Shown: positions 17,917-27,584, counted from the stretch's first letter. The stretch is DNA of 64,000 bases from Mariniflexile maritimum (GCF_009746565.1 NZ_WRPN01000014.1:1-64000), one strand, 5' to 3'. Notes: generated from the letters alone by a model not told the origin. A program made the numbers and translations.

Positions 17917-18558
17917 TTAATTAAGCTTGTTAATGTAGTAACCTTTATATTTACTGGCATCAAAGGTAAATAAGGTTTTTGACAAAGGCTCGTTTGTTTT
18001 AAAAGAATTAACGGTAAGGGTGGTTTTTGTACCGTTTTTGCCTATTTGCATTAAATTATAAATATGCTTGGTTTGTGTATCGATGCCTAAAAGAATGTAT
18101 TTTATTTCAGATTTAGAATCAATGGGCGTAAGTTTTACTAACTGTATTTTTCTGCCGTTAATATTTTGTTCAATATCCATAACATAGGTATAACCATCTT
18201 CGTAAAAGGATAGCATTTTACTTGGTGTAATAGCTCCTTCATCGTTGTCTTTTTCTGTTGAAATGGTTACTTCTTCATCTTCAGTACTAATATTATAAAG
18301 TTTTTTGCCATCAAATAATCTGGTAACTCCCAAAATGTTCAATTTATACTTCTCCCCTTGCATCACCACATCGCCCTTGGTTTCTTGTTTAATTTTTTCG
18401 GCGGTATTTTCTAGCACATATTTAAAATCTATGGAAACATTATCGTAGCTTTTTACTTTTTGTGATACTTGATTTAACAGTGTTTTCGCTTTATTTTGAG
18501 AAAAAACGCTAAGCGATAAGGTAATGAATAAAATAGTTATGGTGTTTTTAATTTTCAT
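17917..18558 (-). CDS. lolA: Outer-membrane lipoprotein carrier LolA
   Basis: About 213 residues from the preferred Met at 18558 (MKIKNTITILFITLSLSVFSQ, a Sec signal peptide); a Met at 18582 would overlap ftsK and put eight hydrophilic residues in front of the signal. The mature chain has the LolA/LolB half-barrel pattern, with VSIDFKYVLEN, GDVVMQGEKYKLN and DGKKLYNIS typical of flavobacterial LolA-like proteins. It ferries lipoproteins across the periplasm. It follows ftsK closely and precedes the LptF/G gene. Confidence 0.9.
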   Translation of the reverse strand: MKIKNTITILFITLSLSVFSQNKAKTLLNQVSQKVKSYDNVSIDFKYVLENTAEKIKQETKGDVVMQGEKYKLNILGVTRLFDGKKLYNISTEDEEVTISTEKDNDEGAITPSKMLSFYEDGYTYVMDIEQNINGRKIQLVKLTPIDSKSEIKYILLGIDTQTKHIYNLMQIGKNGTKTTLTVNSFKTNEPLSKTLFTFDASKYKGYYINKLN

Positions 18559-18568
18559 TGGTATTGAA

Positions 18569-20971
18569 TTATAAAATTTCATTTTCTAAATGTTTGTCTA
18601 AAGCGGTTAGGTCGGTTATAAGCACTTGTCTGGCCTTGCTTCCTTCAAAAGGGCCAACAATGCCGGCGGCTTCCAACTGATCGATTAACCTACCCGCCCG
18701 ATTGTATCCTAACTTTAATTTTCGTTGTAACAACGAAGCAGAGCCTTGTTGTGCCGTAACGATCACTTCGGCCGCTTCCCGAAACAGTTTATCACGGTCT
18801 TCAATATCTATATCAAGACTTGTGCCACTTTCCTCCCCTATATATTCTGGTAAAAAGTAGGCGTTCGGATAGGCTTTTTGCGACCCGATAAACTCTGTAA
18901 GTTTTTCAATTTCTGGCGTGTCAACAAAGGCACATTGTACACGAATCAAGTCATTTCCTTGTGTAAAGAGCATATCGCCCCTGCCTATAAGTTGGTCGGC
19001 ACCAGAACCATCCAGAATAGTGCGGGAATCTATTTTTGACGTTACCCTAAACGCAATACGTGCGGGGAAATTCGCCTTAATTATACCCGTAATAACGTTT
19101 ACCGACGGGCGTTGGGTAGCAATAATTAAGTGAATACCTATGGCGCGCGCCAATTGTGCCAATCGTGCAATGGGTGTTTCTACTTCTTTGCCGGCAGTCA
19201 TTATCAAATCGGCAAACTCATCAACCACTAGCACAATATAGGGCAAAAACTGGTGCCCTTCGTTAGGGTTTAATTTCCGTTCTTTAAACTTGGCATTGTA
19301 TTCGGCGATATTTCTGCACAAGGCGTTTTTTAACAACTCGTAGCGGTTGTCCATTTCAATACAAAGCGAGTTTAATGTATTGATTACCTTGGTGTTATCT
19401 GTAATAATAGCATCTTCACTATCGGGAAGTTTCGCTAGATAATGCCGTTCAATTTTATTAAAAAGCGTTAACTCCACTTTTTTAGGATCTACCAAAACAA
19501 ACTTTACTTCCGCAGGATGTTTTTTATAAAGTAACGATGTAAGTACCGCGTTTAAACCCACCGATTTTCCTTGCCCGGTTGCACCTGCCATAAGTAAATG
19601 GGGCATTTTTGCCAAATCGACCACAAAAGTTTCGTTACTAATGGTTTTTCCCAAGGCAATGGGCAGTTGCATTTCGGAGGTTTGGAATTTTTTTGAAGCT
19701 ATTACCGACCGCATTGATACTACGGTGGCGTTTTTGTTGGGCACTTCAATACCTATGGTGCCTTTTCCTGGAATGGGCGCAATAATACGAATGCCCAATG
19801 CCGAAAGCGATAATGCAATATCATCTTCCAGATTTTTTATTTTTGAAATACGGATGCCCGCATCTGGTACAATTTCATACAGCGTTACGGTGGGCCCAAT
19901 GGTAGCTTTGATGCTGGCAATACCAATGCTGTAATTTTTTAAGGTATCAACTATTTTGTTTTTATTATCCTCAAGCTCCTGTTGGTTGATGGTAATACCT
20001 TCAGAATCATACTTTTTTAGAAGGTCTAAGGGGGGAAATTGGTATTTTGAAAGCTCCAGGGTAGGGTCGAATTGTCCAAAATCTTCCACCAATTTATTGG
20101 ATAGATTGTTGCTTTCTGAAAGTTCTTCGGCTACTTTTTCAACTTTCATTTCAATGTCAACATCATCTTCAAACACTTCATTTACAGGTTGTTTTACTAT
20201 TAAAGGCGCTGTTTGAAGGGGTTGGTTTATTGGTTTAGGTTCTTTTTTTATAGGAACAGCTTCTTGTTCTGAAGGAATATCGAAAGCTGTTTTTATGGCA
20301 GCAGCTTCATCGGACAAATTATTATCGAAAGCAACAACAGGCTCGTCATCCGGATTGGAAAAATCGTTTTTAATTTTACTTTTAGCAGACTGGAACACGT
20401 TGATGAAATTCTCAAAAGTCAATTTAAAGCGTACCGCCAAATAGGTAATTAGTCCAAACAACAACAGCAACAAAGTACCTGTGATGCCTAAATAGTCTTG
20501 CAAATACTTATTAACCTCAAAACCCACGGTACCACCTAAAATATCTAGCGAATCGCCAAAAAAACCGAATAAAACAGACAACCAAACTACTATCAATAAG
20601 CCCCAAAACCAGTGCTTGAGCAATTTGGATTTGCTTAAATTCATTAAAACATACACGCCCGATAAAAATATAAGTCCTGCAATGATGAACGCCGCAATAC
20701 CAAACCCACGCTGTATGAACAAATCGCTTAACCAAGCTCCCGATTTGCTTAACCAATTTTCGGTTTTCACTTCCCGCGATGTAAAATGTGAAAGCGTACT
20801 TTGATCGGCATCACCCGAAAAGAAGAAAGAAACAAAGGCAATGCATAGCAAAATGCCAAAAATGGCAAGAAAGCTACCAACCACCAATTTTTGTTGGTTC
20901 GACAACTTTAAACTTGGCATCTTTAATTTTTTATTTGATAGGTTATCGGTTCCTGTTTTTTTCTTCGCCAT
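18569..20971 (-). CDS. ftsK: DNA translocase FtsK
   Basis: 800 residues. Four predicted TM segments within residues 28-185, a linker rich in Glu/Pro/Lys to about 300, then the alpha/beta motor with Walker A GATGQGKSVG near 461-470 and Walker B VLVVDEFADLI near 580, and the C-terminal gamma winged helix (LLQRKLKLGYNRAGRLIDQLEAAGIVG, near 755). FtsK pumps the chromosome terminus through the division septum and activates XerCD at dif through the gamma domain. Length is normal for Bacteroidota FtsK (about 800 residues). Likely cotranscribed with lolA and the LptF/G gene. Confidence 0.97.
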   Translation of the reverse strand: MAKKKTGTDNLSNKKLKMPSLKLSNQQKLVVGSFLAIFGILLCIAFVSFFFSGDADQSTLSHFTSREVKTENWLSKSGAWLSDLFIQRGFGIAAFIIAGLIFLSGVYVLMNLSKSKLLKHWFWGLLIVVWLSVLFGFFGDSLDILGGTVGFEVNKYLQDYLGITGTLLLLLFGLITYLAVRFKLTFENFINVFQSAKSKIKNDFSNPDDEPVVAFDNNLSDEAAAIKTAFDIPSEQEAVPIKKEPKPINQPLQTAPLIVKQPVNEVFEDDVDIEMKVEKVAEELSESNNLSNKLVEDFGQFDPTLELSKYQFPPLDLLKKYDSEGITINQQELEDNKNKIVDTLKNYSIGIASIKATIGPTVTLYEIVPDAGIRISKIKNLEDDIALSLSALGIRIIAPIPGKGTIGIEVPNKNATVVSMRSVIASKKFQTSEMQLPIALGKTISNETFVVDLAKMPHLLMAGATGQGKSVGLNAVLTSLLYKKHPAEVKFVLVDPKKVELTLFNKIERHYLAKLPDSEDAIITDNTKVINTLNSLCIEMDNRYELLKNALCRNIAEYNAKFKERKLNPNEGHQFLPYIVLVVDEFADLIMTAGKEVETPIARLAQLARAIGIHLIIATQRPSVNVITGIIKANFPARIAFRVTSKIDSRTILDGSGADQLIGRGDMLFTQGNDLIRVQCAFVDTPEIEKLTEFIGSQKAYPNAYFLPEYIGEESGTSLDIDIEDRDKLFREAAEVIVTAQQGSASLLQRKLKLGYNRAGRLIDQLEAAGIVGPFEGSKARQVLITDLTALDKHLENEIL

Positions 20972-21037
20972 TAATGCGCTATTATTTTTTTGGACAAAAA
21001 TACAAATTACTAACGTTAATCCTAAAGTTATAGTATT

Positions 21038-21406
21038 TTAAAAAATCTTGGGAATGTAGATAATTAATCCGATAATAATGGCAAAAAAAGCCGCAAAAAA
21101 CACTGCTCCCGCAGCAATATCCTTAATTAAACCAATTTTTTTGTGATAATCGGGGTGTACAAAATCGGCCAGTGCCTCCACAGCGCTGTTTATGCCTTCT
21201 AGCCCCATTACCAGTGCAATTGCCAAAAGCTGCACCATCCATTCGGTTGAAGAAATATGAAAAAAGAATCCTGCCGCCGCAGTTAATAAAGCAATGGCAA
21301 ACTGCACCTTAATGCTCGCTTCGTTATTTATAAGTAAACGTGCGCCTTTAAAAGCATAGCCTATACTTTTTAATCGTTTGGTTAGGAAGGATTCTTTTTT
21401 GGTCAT
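21038..21406 (-). CDS. dgkA: Diacylglycerol kinase / undecaprenol kinase family
   Basis: 122 residues, three predicted TM segments plus an N-terminal amphipathic helix, the DgkA size. The GLEGINSAVEALADFV segment (about residues 68-83) is the conserved catalytic signature with Glu and Asn ligands. It phosphorylates diacylglycerol, or undecaprenol in the Gram-positive-like subfamily; sequence alone does not separate these. It sits between tpx and ftsK on the same strand, a common flavobacterial neighbourhood. Confidence 0.93.
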   Translation of the reverse strand: MTKKESFLTKRLKSIGYAFKGARLLINNEASIKVQFAIALLTAAAGFFFHISSTEWMVQLLAIALVMGLEGINSAVEALADFVHPDYHKKIGLIKDIAAGAVFFAAFFAIIIGLIIYIPKIF

Positions 21407-21420
21407 TTACCGTTTCAGGA

Positions 21421-21924
21421 TTAGGCCTGTAATGCCTTTAAAGCATCTTTATAATTAGGTTCATCAACAATTTCGCCAACTTGTTGGGTGTATAAAACCG
21501 TTCCGTTTTCATCTAAAACAATAACGCAACGCGCATGCAGGGCTTCCAAAGGGCCGTCAACAAAATTGAGCCCATAAGTTTTGCCAAAGCTTCCATCTTT
21601 AAAATCGGATAAGCTAATTACATTTTCCAAACCTTCAGCACCACAAAAACGTGCGTGGGCAAAAGGCAAATCGTGGGAAATGCACAGCACCTTGGTATTT
21701 TTTAATTGACCAGCTTCCTTGTTGAACTGTCTAACCGATTGTGCACATGTACCCGTATCTATACTGGGAAATATGTTTAAAACCAACCTGCTTCCTGCAA
21801 AATCGCTTAATTTTTTTGTTGATAGATCGGTTGCCGTTAAGCTAAAATCTGGTGCTTTTGTTCCTACTTTAGGAAGTTGGCCCGATGTGTTGATAGGGTT
21901 TCCTTTTAATGTTACTGTTGCCAT
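21421..21924 (-). CDS. tpx: Thiol peroxidase (Tpx, atypical 2-Cys peroxiredoxin)
   Basis: 167 residues, the normal Tpx length. The peroxidatic Cys is in DTGTCAQSVRQFN (about residue 60) and the resolving Cys in HARFCGAEG (about residue 94), spaced as in E. coli Tpx. Opening residues MATVTLKGNPINTSG are typical. It reduces H2O2 and organic hydroperoxides with thioredoxin. No signal peptide, so probably cytosolic. It ends 15 bp before the dgkA start. Confidence 0.96.
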   Translation of the reverse strand: MATVTLKGNPINTSGQLPKVGTKAPDFSLTATDLSTKKLSDFAGSRLVLNIFPSIDTGTCAQSVRQFNKEAGQLKNTKVLCISHDLPFAHARFCGAEGLENVISLSDFKDGSFGKTYGLNFVDGPLEALHARCVIVLDENGTVLYTQQVGEIVDEPNYKDALKALQA

Positions 21925-22076
21925 TTTATTGTGTTTTAATTTTAGATAAAAATACTAATTATTACGTGTTATGAATGAATTGATGTTATAATTTTTCATT
22001 GCTTTTACAAAAACCGAAATGCAGCTCAAGCGCCAGATGGCCTCTATTAGGTACGATATGTGCGCCAAAATAGCAA

Positions 22077-23234
22077 CTACGCCATGTACTTTCCTTTCTT
22101 GCTACCTTCATACATAACGTATTTTACAAAACGTGCTTCCAACTTGGCATTAAACAACTGGATTTTTCGCGAAGGGCGCAAACCTACGTGCTTTAGGGCA
22201 TCGAGGTTGCTGGTAATAAACCAAGCGTCGGTATTGGGGTAGCTTTGTTTAAGGGTATCGCCAATGTTTTTATAAAACTCCTGCATATCAATATTTAAGC
22301 GCTCGCCATAGGGTGGGTTAAACACCATATGCAATTTTGCGTCGCCGCCTTTTTGGGTCTTAAAAAAGTCTTCATGCTTTACTTCAATAAAATCATCCAA
22401 TTGAGCATTTTTAACATTTTCTATGGCTTTGGCAACGGCACTGGGCGCTTTGTCGTAGCCAACAATTTTATGATGGAAATCGCGTGTTTTACCCAGTAAG
22501 GACGCTTCAATTTTTTCAAACAGATCGACGTCCCAATCTTGCCAACGTTCAAAAGCAAACTCTTTGCGCATGAGGTTTGGCGGAATGTTGCAGGCTATCA
22601 TGGCCGCTTCAATAAGCAGGGTGCCCGAACCGCACATGGGATCCATAAAATCCGATTGTCCATCCCAACCCGAAAGCATGATCAAACCTGCTGCCAGCAC
22701 TTCATTCATTGGAGCGATATTGGTTGTCAGTTTATATCCGCGTTTGTGTAGCGAATCGCCCGAGGAATCTAACGAAATGGTGCATTGCTGCCTATCGATA
22801 TGTACGTTTATTTTTAGGTCTGGAAATTTTAAGTCCACGTTAGGCCGCTCGCCCGAAGTATCCCGAAATTTATCAACAATGGCATCCTTGGTTTTTTGGG
22901 CGATGTAAAGTGAATTTGTAAACAGCTCGGAATGGATGGTCGCATCAACAGCAATGGTTCCGGTTGGTTTTACATATTTTGCCCAATCCATTTCGTACAG
23001 GTTTTTATACAAGTCGTGTTCGTTTTTTACCGAAAATGCATGAATGGGCTTTAATATTTTTATAGCGGTGCGCAACCCTAGGTTGGCTTTGTACATAAAC
23101 CCTTTATCGCCTACAAACGCTACGCTTCGCACGCCCGTTTTTACCTGTTGCGCACCCAGTTGCGTGAGCTCGTTTGCCAACAAATCTTCAAAACCAAACA
23201 AAGTTTTGGCTACCATATTGAAATTTTCTTCCAT
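22077..23234 (-). CDS. THUMP-domain class I SAM-dependent rRNA methyltransferase (RlmL-like)
   Basis: 385 residues. An N-terminal THUMP RNA-binding part covers about residues 1-160. The methyltransferase carries SAM motif DPMCGSGTLLIEAAMIA (about 195-211) and the catalytic NPPYGERL (about 310-317), the N-methyltransferase type NPPY. It matches the UPF0020/RlmL N-terminal family, which makes m2G2445 in 23S rRNA in E. coli; RlmL in E. coli carries an extra RlmK domain that is missing here. The exact base target here is inferred. Confidence 0.92.
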   Translation of the reverse strand: MEENFNMVAKTLFGFEDLLANELTQLGAQQVKTGVRSVAFVGDKGFMYKANLGLRTAIKILKPIHAFSVKNEHDLYKNLYEMDWAKYVKPTGTIAVDATIHSELFTNSLYIAQKTKDAIVDKFRDTSGERPNVDLKFPDLKINVHIDRQQCTISLDSSGDSLHKRGYKLTTNIAPMNEVLAAGLIMLSGWDGQSDFMDPMCGSGTLLIEAAMIACNIPPNLMRKEFAFERWQDWDVDLFEKIEASLLGKTRDFHHKIVGYDKAPSAVAKAIENVKNAQLDDFIEVKHEDFFKTQKGGDAKLHMVFNPPYGERLNIDMQEFYKNIGDTLKQSYPNTDAWFITSNLDALKHVGLRPSRKIQLFNAKLEARFVKYVMYEGSKKGKYMA

Positions 23235-23489
23235 TTTTTAAGTCGAATAGATTGCAAAAATAACGTAATTTTGCGGTTAATTAACGAGCAATTGCTGATA
23301 ATGGGTTAGGGATTACTCATTTGTTTATATTTTAAACTAATGAATTCGTGAATGCTTTGCATTTGAAGCGGCATCCTTTTTAAAACTGGTTACCAGTGCA
23401 CCTTAATAAGTACTATGGGTTGGCAAATTGCACTATGCTTGATAAACGCCATGACGTTTTAAAAAGATATAGCGGAAAGCCCGACCCCT

Positions 23490-23505
23490 CCCGATAGCTA
23501 TCGGG
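23490..23505. repeat. Perfect 16-bp palindrome CCCGATAGCTATCGGG
   Basis: A perfect 16-bp palindrome at 23490-23505, enclosed by a second pair ACCCC (23484-23488) and GGGGT (23511-23515), making a strong hairpin. It lies in the leader of the methyltransferase gene. From memory, this core is a frequent intergenic repeat in flavobacteria. A related CTGC...GCAGG hairpin (about 23540-23555) follows 35 bp later. Confidence 0.65.
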
Positions 23506-23560
23506 ATTGGGGGGTAACCCTAAAACAATTAAAAGATTTCTGCCTTCGCAGGAAGTTAAG

Positions 23561-24292
23561 ATGAATAAAGACACAACAACTTGGTTTACTTCGTGGTTTG
23601 ACACACCTTTTTACCATATTTTATATAAAGATAGAGACGATACCGAAGCACAGCATTTTATGGACAAGCTTACCGGTTACTTGAACATTCCGGAAGGTGG
23701 CAGCATATTGGATCTGGCCTGTGGAAAAGGGCGCCATTCCATTTATCTAAATTCTCTAGGCTTTGATGTTACAGGTGCCGATTTGAGCGAAAACAGCATT
23801 GGTTTTGCCAAACAATATGAAAACGACACCCTACATTTTAAAGTGCACAATATGTGCAAACCCTTTAACAAACCGTTTGATGCGGTTTTTAACCTATTTA
23901 CCAGTTTTGGGTATTTTGAAAGTGATGCGGATAATTTAAGCACCATTAAAGCGATTAAAGCCGATTTGAACGCCTCTGGTTTTGGGGTTATCGATTTTAT
24001 GAATAGCGACTTTGTAATGGCAAATTTAGTGCCCGAAGAGGTTAAAACGGTTCAAGGCATTAATTTCCATTTAAAACGTTATGTAAAAGATGGATTTATC
24101 ATAAAAGATATTAATTTTACCGCCAATGGTAAGGATTACTGCTTTCATGAACAGGTTAGGGCTTTTACACTTGCCGATTTTGAAAAGCTTTTTGATGCGG
24201 CCGATGCCTATTTATTGGATGTTTTTGGCGATTATAAATTAAGCAAGTTCAACAAAAACACCTCCGAACGATTAGTGATGATTTTTAAATAG
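23561..24292 (+). CDS. Class I SAM-dependent methyltransferase (small molecule or protein)
   Basis: About 243 residues from the Met at 23561 (MNKDTTTWFTSWFDTPFYH). An upstream in-frame start at 23507 is rejected because its codons lie in a palindromic hairpin. SAM motif I is ILDLACGKGRHS (about residues 50-61), with the acidic strand-2 end in GADLSENS. This is the Methyltransf_25 type; the WFDTPFYHILY opening is common in Bacteroidota proteins of unknown substrate. The next gene, a ZIP transporter, starts 33 bp downstream and is probably cotranscribed. Confidence 0.88.
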   Translation: MNKDTTTWFTSWFDTPFYHILYKDRDDTEAQHFMDKLTGYLNIPEGGSILDLACGKGRHSIYLNSLGFDVTGADLSENSIGFAKQYENDTLHFKVHNMCKPFNKPFDAVFNLFTSFGYFESDADNLSTIKAIKADLNASGFGVIDFMNSDFVMANLVPEEVKTVQGINFHLKRYVKDGFIIKDINFTANGKDYCFHEQVRAFTLADFEKLFDAADAYLLDVFGDYKLSKFNKNTSERLVMIFK

Positions 24293-24324
24293 AATATTAA
24301 TTAAATTTAAGTGCACCTGTTTAA

Positions 24325-25002
24325 ATGTATAAATTTATATTTCCTGTACTGGCGGTCATTATCGGGTTTATTTTAGCCAACCTAACCCAAAAGCACAAAT
24401 CGTGGAACACCAAGCTCCTGCTTTCCTTTAGCGGGTCGTTTTTGTTGGCATTAACCCTTTTTGAATTGTTGCCGGAAGTTTACGAACATTTGGAAAATAA
24501 AAAACTTGCCGGTTTGTACATTATGTGCGGTATCATGCTGCAGCTTATTTTGGAACTGTTCTCAAAAGGTGCCGAGCATGGGCACGTGCACATCCATAAA
24601 CATGGTGCGGCATTTCCGTGGTCGCTGTTCATTAGTTTGTGCATCCATAGCTTTTTGGAAGGTTTTTCAATACACGACCACAATGATATGGTATATGGCG
24701 TTTTGGTCCATAAAATACCCATAGCCATGTTAATTACCATGTTTTTGTTCCAATCGCACTATAAAAAACCCCAAATCGCGGTGTTTTTATTGGTATTTGC
24801 TGGCATGACGCCCCTGGGCACATTTATTTCGCATACCTGGGAAACGGCGGCCCATTATTCACAAATTATGAACGCCCTGGTAATTGGTATCTTTTTTCAT
24901 ATTTCTACCACTATTTTATTTGAAAGTGGCGATGGCCATAAGTTTAACCTATCAAAATTTATTTCCATTGTCGTAGGGGTTGGTGTGGCCTATTTAATTT
25001 AA
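24325..25002 (+). CDS. ZIP-family divalent metal transporter
   Basis: 225 residues with about seven to eight TM segments. A His-rich loop (HGHVHIHKHG, about residues 91-100) follows TM3. The paired ZIP metal-binding helices are HSFLEGFSIHDHN (around 112-124) and VLVHKIPIAMLITMFLF (around 130-146), the conserved HSxxEG and HKIP motifs. It moves Zn2+ or related ions into the cytosol. Start at 24325 is the only Met near the membrane start. Confidence 0.94.
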   Translation: MYKFIFPVLAVIIGFILANLTQKHKSWNTKLLLSFSGSFLLALTLFELLPEVYEHLENKKLAGLYIMCGIMLQLILELFSKGAEHGHVHIHKHGAAFPWSLFISLCIHSFLEGFSIHDHNDMVYGVLVHKIPIAMLITMFLFQSHYKKPQIAVFLLVFAGMTPLGTFISHTWETAAHYSQIMNALVIGIFFHISTTILFESGDGHKFNLSKFISIVVGVGVAYLI

Positions 25003-25059
25003 CAGGACGGAAGACAGGTAACAAAATATTGAAACCTGAACCTTTTTTAAACTTTTTTC

Positions 25060-25488
25060 ATGTTTAGCAAAGAAGAATCGCGCTTATTACGACAGGAATT
25101 CTGGACGAGTTTCGGGAAATCGTTTCCACGGAAATGGATTTTATACGACACTAAATTGAAAGGCTTTTCTTTTAAATTTCATTTTGACACCAAAACGGCC
25201 CTGGTGGCCTTGGATTTGGAAGACGATTTAGAATCGAGAATAAACTATTGGGAAAAATTAATCGCCTTAAAATCAATTTTAATAAATGATTTTTTGCCGG
25301 AAGCTATTTTTGAGGAAGCCTATATTCTTGAAAATGACAAGGAAATATCGCGAATTTATGTTTCCTTGGATAAAAAAGTATCCATCCACAATAAAAATAG
25401 TTGGCGCGATGTGATGCTGTTCTTCAATGAAACCATGAATTTGTTTGAAGCGTTTTTTGAAGACTATAAAGATGCCATTGAAAACTAA
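25060..25488 (+). CDS. DUF4268 domain protein
   Basis: 142 residues. MFSKEESRLLRQEFWTSFGKSF and WEKLIALKSILINDFLPEAIFEEAYILEN match the DUF4268 family, common as a stand-alone protein in flavobacteria. In larger proteins this domain is associated with restriction-like nucleases, but no catalytic PD-(D/E)XK residues are visible to me. It lies on the same strand as the ZIP transporter, 57 bp downstream. Function unknown. Confidence 0.85.
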   Translation: MFSKEESRLLRQEFWTSFGKSFPRKWILYDTKLKGFSFKFHFDTKTALVALDLEDDLESRINYWEKLIALKSILINDFLPEAIFEEAYILENDKEISRIYVSLDKKVSIHNKNSWRDVMLFFNETMNLFEAFFEDYKDAIEN

Positions 25489-25527
25489 GATTTTTCATTT
25501 TTAATTCTTCATTTTCATTTTTAATTA

Positions 25528-26025
25528 TTAATTATTAAGCTCCTTAATCATCACATAATCATCCATATAAAAACCATTTCCTATATCGGCCTTTAAAGGT
25601 TCCAACTTAACAAAGCCCCATTTTTCGTAAACATTTATAGAATTTGTATTATTAACATTTACGGTTAACCTAATGGTTTTTAATTGATAGCCTTTGGCTT
25701 TTTCCAGAATAAAACCCATGGCTTTTTTTGCTATTTTTTTACCACGGTAAGAACTTAATACATAAATTTTGCTCAAAAAAAGTGACGTTTCTTCTTTTTT
25801 AATCGCGATATAGCTTACGGGCATTCTATCAAAAGTGATTAAAAAATACTCGAAACCTAGTTCGACCTGCTGCTCAATAGCCTTGGCTGTCTGGAATTTT
25901 TCGAGCATATAATCAATTAGCGGTTTTCCAACCATAGGAATATAATATTCGCGCCAAATAGTATCGGCCAAGGCTTCAATTTGCAGAAACTGGGAAGCTG
26001 TTTGGGCGGGAATAATTTCAATCAT
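25528..26025 (-). CDS. GNAT-family N-acetyltransferase
   Basis: 165 residues with an intact GNAT fold. Motif A is VLSSYRGKKIAKKAMGFILEKAK (about residues 91-113), with Q/RxxGxG-type SYRGKKIAKK binding the acetyl-CoA pyrophosphate, and motif B is VNVNNTNSINVYEKWGF (about 123-139). It transfers an acetyl group to an unknown amine. It is the first minus-strand gene after the convergent DUF4268 gene. Confidence 0.9.
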   Translation of the reverse strand: MIEIIPAQTASQFLQIEALADTIWREYYIPMVGKPLIDYMLEKFQTAKAIEQQVELGFEYFLITFDRMPVSYIAIKKEETSLFLSKIYVLSSYRGKKIAKKAMGFILEKAKGYQLKTIRLTVNVNNTNSINVYEKWGFVKLEPLKADIGNGFYMDDYVMIKELNN

Positions 26026-26045
26026 AATTCAAGTTTATATTAATA

Positions 26046-26066
26046 CGATTCCCGCCTGGGCAGGAA
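26046..26066. repeat. Imperfect palindromic repeat
   Basis: TTCCCGCCTGGGCAGGAA at about 26048-26065 is a near-palindrome, sharing GCAGGAAGTTA with the sequence at about 23550. From memory, this is a frequent intergenic repeat in flavobacteria. It lies between the GNAT and hemolysin III-type genes. Confidence 0.5.
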
Positions 26067-26070
26067 GTTA

Positions 26071-26703
26071 TTATATCACATAAAAAAATATCATAAAAAA
26101 ATGAAATACAGCACCGGCAAGCACAAACAAGTGCCAAATAACGTGGTTATACGGAATTTTTTTAATGGCATAAAATATAATGCCAACGGTATAGGCCATT
26201 CCGCCGGCAAATAATAGCAGTACGCCATTGCTAGCCATTAATTTTGATAAATTTGTAAAATCGAACACGATTAACCAGCCCATTATCAAATACAGCAAGG
26301 TTGAAAACACCTCGAATTTTCCTGTAAAGAATAGCTTTAAAATGATTCCGCAGGCCGCAATGCCCCAAACTACATAAAAAAGGGGCCACCCTAAACTTTC
26401 GTTGAGCACAATTAGGAGTACTGGCGTGTAAGTGCCCGCTATCAAAAAATAAATACTGATGTGGTCAATAATACGGAAAAGGTGTTTTTTGTTTTGGTCC
26501 TTAACGGCGTGGTACAAGGTAGATGCCGTAAACAGAACAACGATTGAAAGTCCGTAAACCATAACGCTAAACAGGCTCCAGGCGGTTTTTTGGGTATCGT
26601 AAAGCGCTAATAGAAACAGCCCTATCAAGCCAAAAACAGCACCAATGGCGTGGGTAGTTGCGTTTAGTTTTTCCTGTAATGGGGTTTGAACAAATTCTGG
26701 CAC
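26071..26703 (-). CDS. Hemolysin III / PAQR-family membrane protein
   Basis: 210 residues with seven predicted TM segments. The family metal residues are visible: TLYHAVKD (about 62-69), FRIIDHISIYFLIAGTYTP (about 76-94) and, at the end, HVIWHLFVLAGAVFHF (about 188-203) with three His. This is the TrhA / YqfA group. Role in bacteria is poorly known; membrane-lipid homeostasis has been proposed. The gene follows the DUF4294 gene, with 1 bp between the two. Confidence 0.93.
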   Translation of the reverse strand: MPEFVQTPLQEKLNATTHAIGAVFGLIGLFLLALYDTQKTAWSLFSVMVYGLSIVVLFTASTLYHAVKDQNKKHLFRIIDHISIYFLIAGTYTPVLLIVLNESLGWPLFYVVWGIAACGIILKLFFTGKFEVFSTLLYLIMGWLIVFDFTNLSKLMASNGVLLLFAGGMAYTVGIIFYAIKKIPYNHVIWHLFVLAGAVFHFFMIFFYVI

Positions 26704-26704
26704 G

Positions 26705-27388
26705 TTATTTCTTGTTTTTTTCCTTATCCAACCAAATATCGGTCAAATCGTAAAAATTGTATTCTTCTGCCGCCTTTTGCCTAACCAACAAACCGCTTCT
26801 AAAACTTCGTTGCAAAATATCCTCGATTAAATAATCTTCATAAACATTTTTGGGGTCGAAAGGTTTTTTCAACGAAATATCAAACATACCGGCGGTGGTA
26901 TTGTACCAAAAGGCGCGCCAACCACTGCGCAGTTCCTTAACCAGTCCGAATGTTGTTTTGCCCGTTTGGCGATGAATCAACTTTACTAAAATCTGTCCTT
27001 CTGTTCGGGATAGTTTTTTTAATTCCTCCGAAAACTCACCTTCAATATATTTCTGGATTATTTTGGTATAACGCCGCTTATCACTCGCCTTTTTCATCGA
27101 TTCCAAGCGCGCGTTCAACGAATCCAAACGTTCGGAAGCCATTTTTGCATACGGATAGACTTTCAAGGTTTTTCGGCGTAGAATCAAGTACCGAATGCGA
27201 TCTTCCTTACTGGCAAACTTTAAATTGCCCATAATATAAATCGGGTTCAGGTTTACTATGGTTTGCGGTACGGAATCGCCTTCAATAAACATATACTCGT
27301 ATTCGGTAGTATCGTCATCAACCGCAGGCACCTGGGCAAAGTAAAAAGCAGGAAAAAGTACAAACAAATATGTTATAAAATGCTTCAT
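26705..27388 (-). CDS. DUF4294 domain protein, secreted
   Basis: About 227 residues from the preferred Met at 27388 (MKHFITYLFVLFPAFYFAQ, a signal peptide); a Met at 27451 would add 21 charged residues before it. Residues about 60-220 are DUF4294, including YLILRRKTLKVYPYAKMA, RTEGQILVKLIHRQTGKTTF and LRSGWRAFWYNTTAGMFDISL. This family is almost limited to Bacteroidota and its job is unknown. The stretch of Arg/Lys around residues 95-125 could bind a cell-wall or nucleic-acid ligand, which is only a guess. Probably cotranscribed with the hemolysin III-type gene. Confidence 0.88.
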   Translation of the reverse strand: MKHFITYLFVLFPAFYFAQVPAVDDDTTEYEYMFIEGDSVPQTIVNLNPIYIMGNLKFASKEDRIRYLILRRKTLKVYPYAKMASERLDSLNARLESMKKASDKRRYTKIIQKYIEGEFSEELKKLSRTEGQILVKLIHRQTGKTTFGLVKELRSGWRAFWYNTTAGMFDISLKKPFDPKNVYEDYLIEDILQRSFRSGLLVRQKAAEEYNFYDLTDIWLDKEKNKK

Positions 27389-27584
27389 AGATCCATTGGG
27401 GCAATAATGTTTCAAAATTAACAATTTACTATGTTTAAACCATTTTTTCATCTGTTTATTTTAGGGTTGAAAAAATTAAAACTTCAAAATAACAAATTAC
27501 CCAATTACCAAGCACAATAATCATTTTAATGCCTTAGGTTTCTATTTATATTGTTATTTTAGTGCAAAAATTTAATAGCATACC

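Noticed and set aside
23507-23560. Upstream start for the methyltransferase
   Set aside because: These codons lie in a strong palindrome and give no family-like sequence; the Met at 23561 fits the family.
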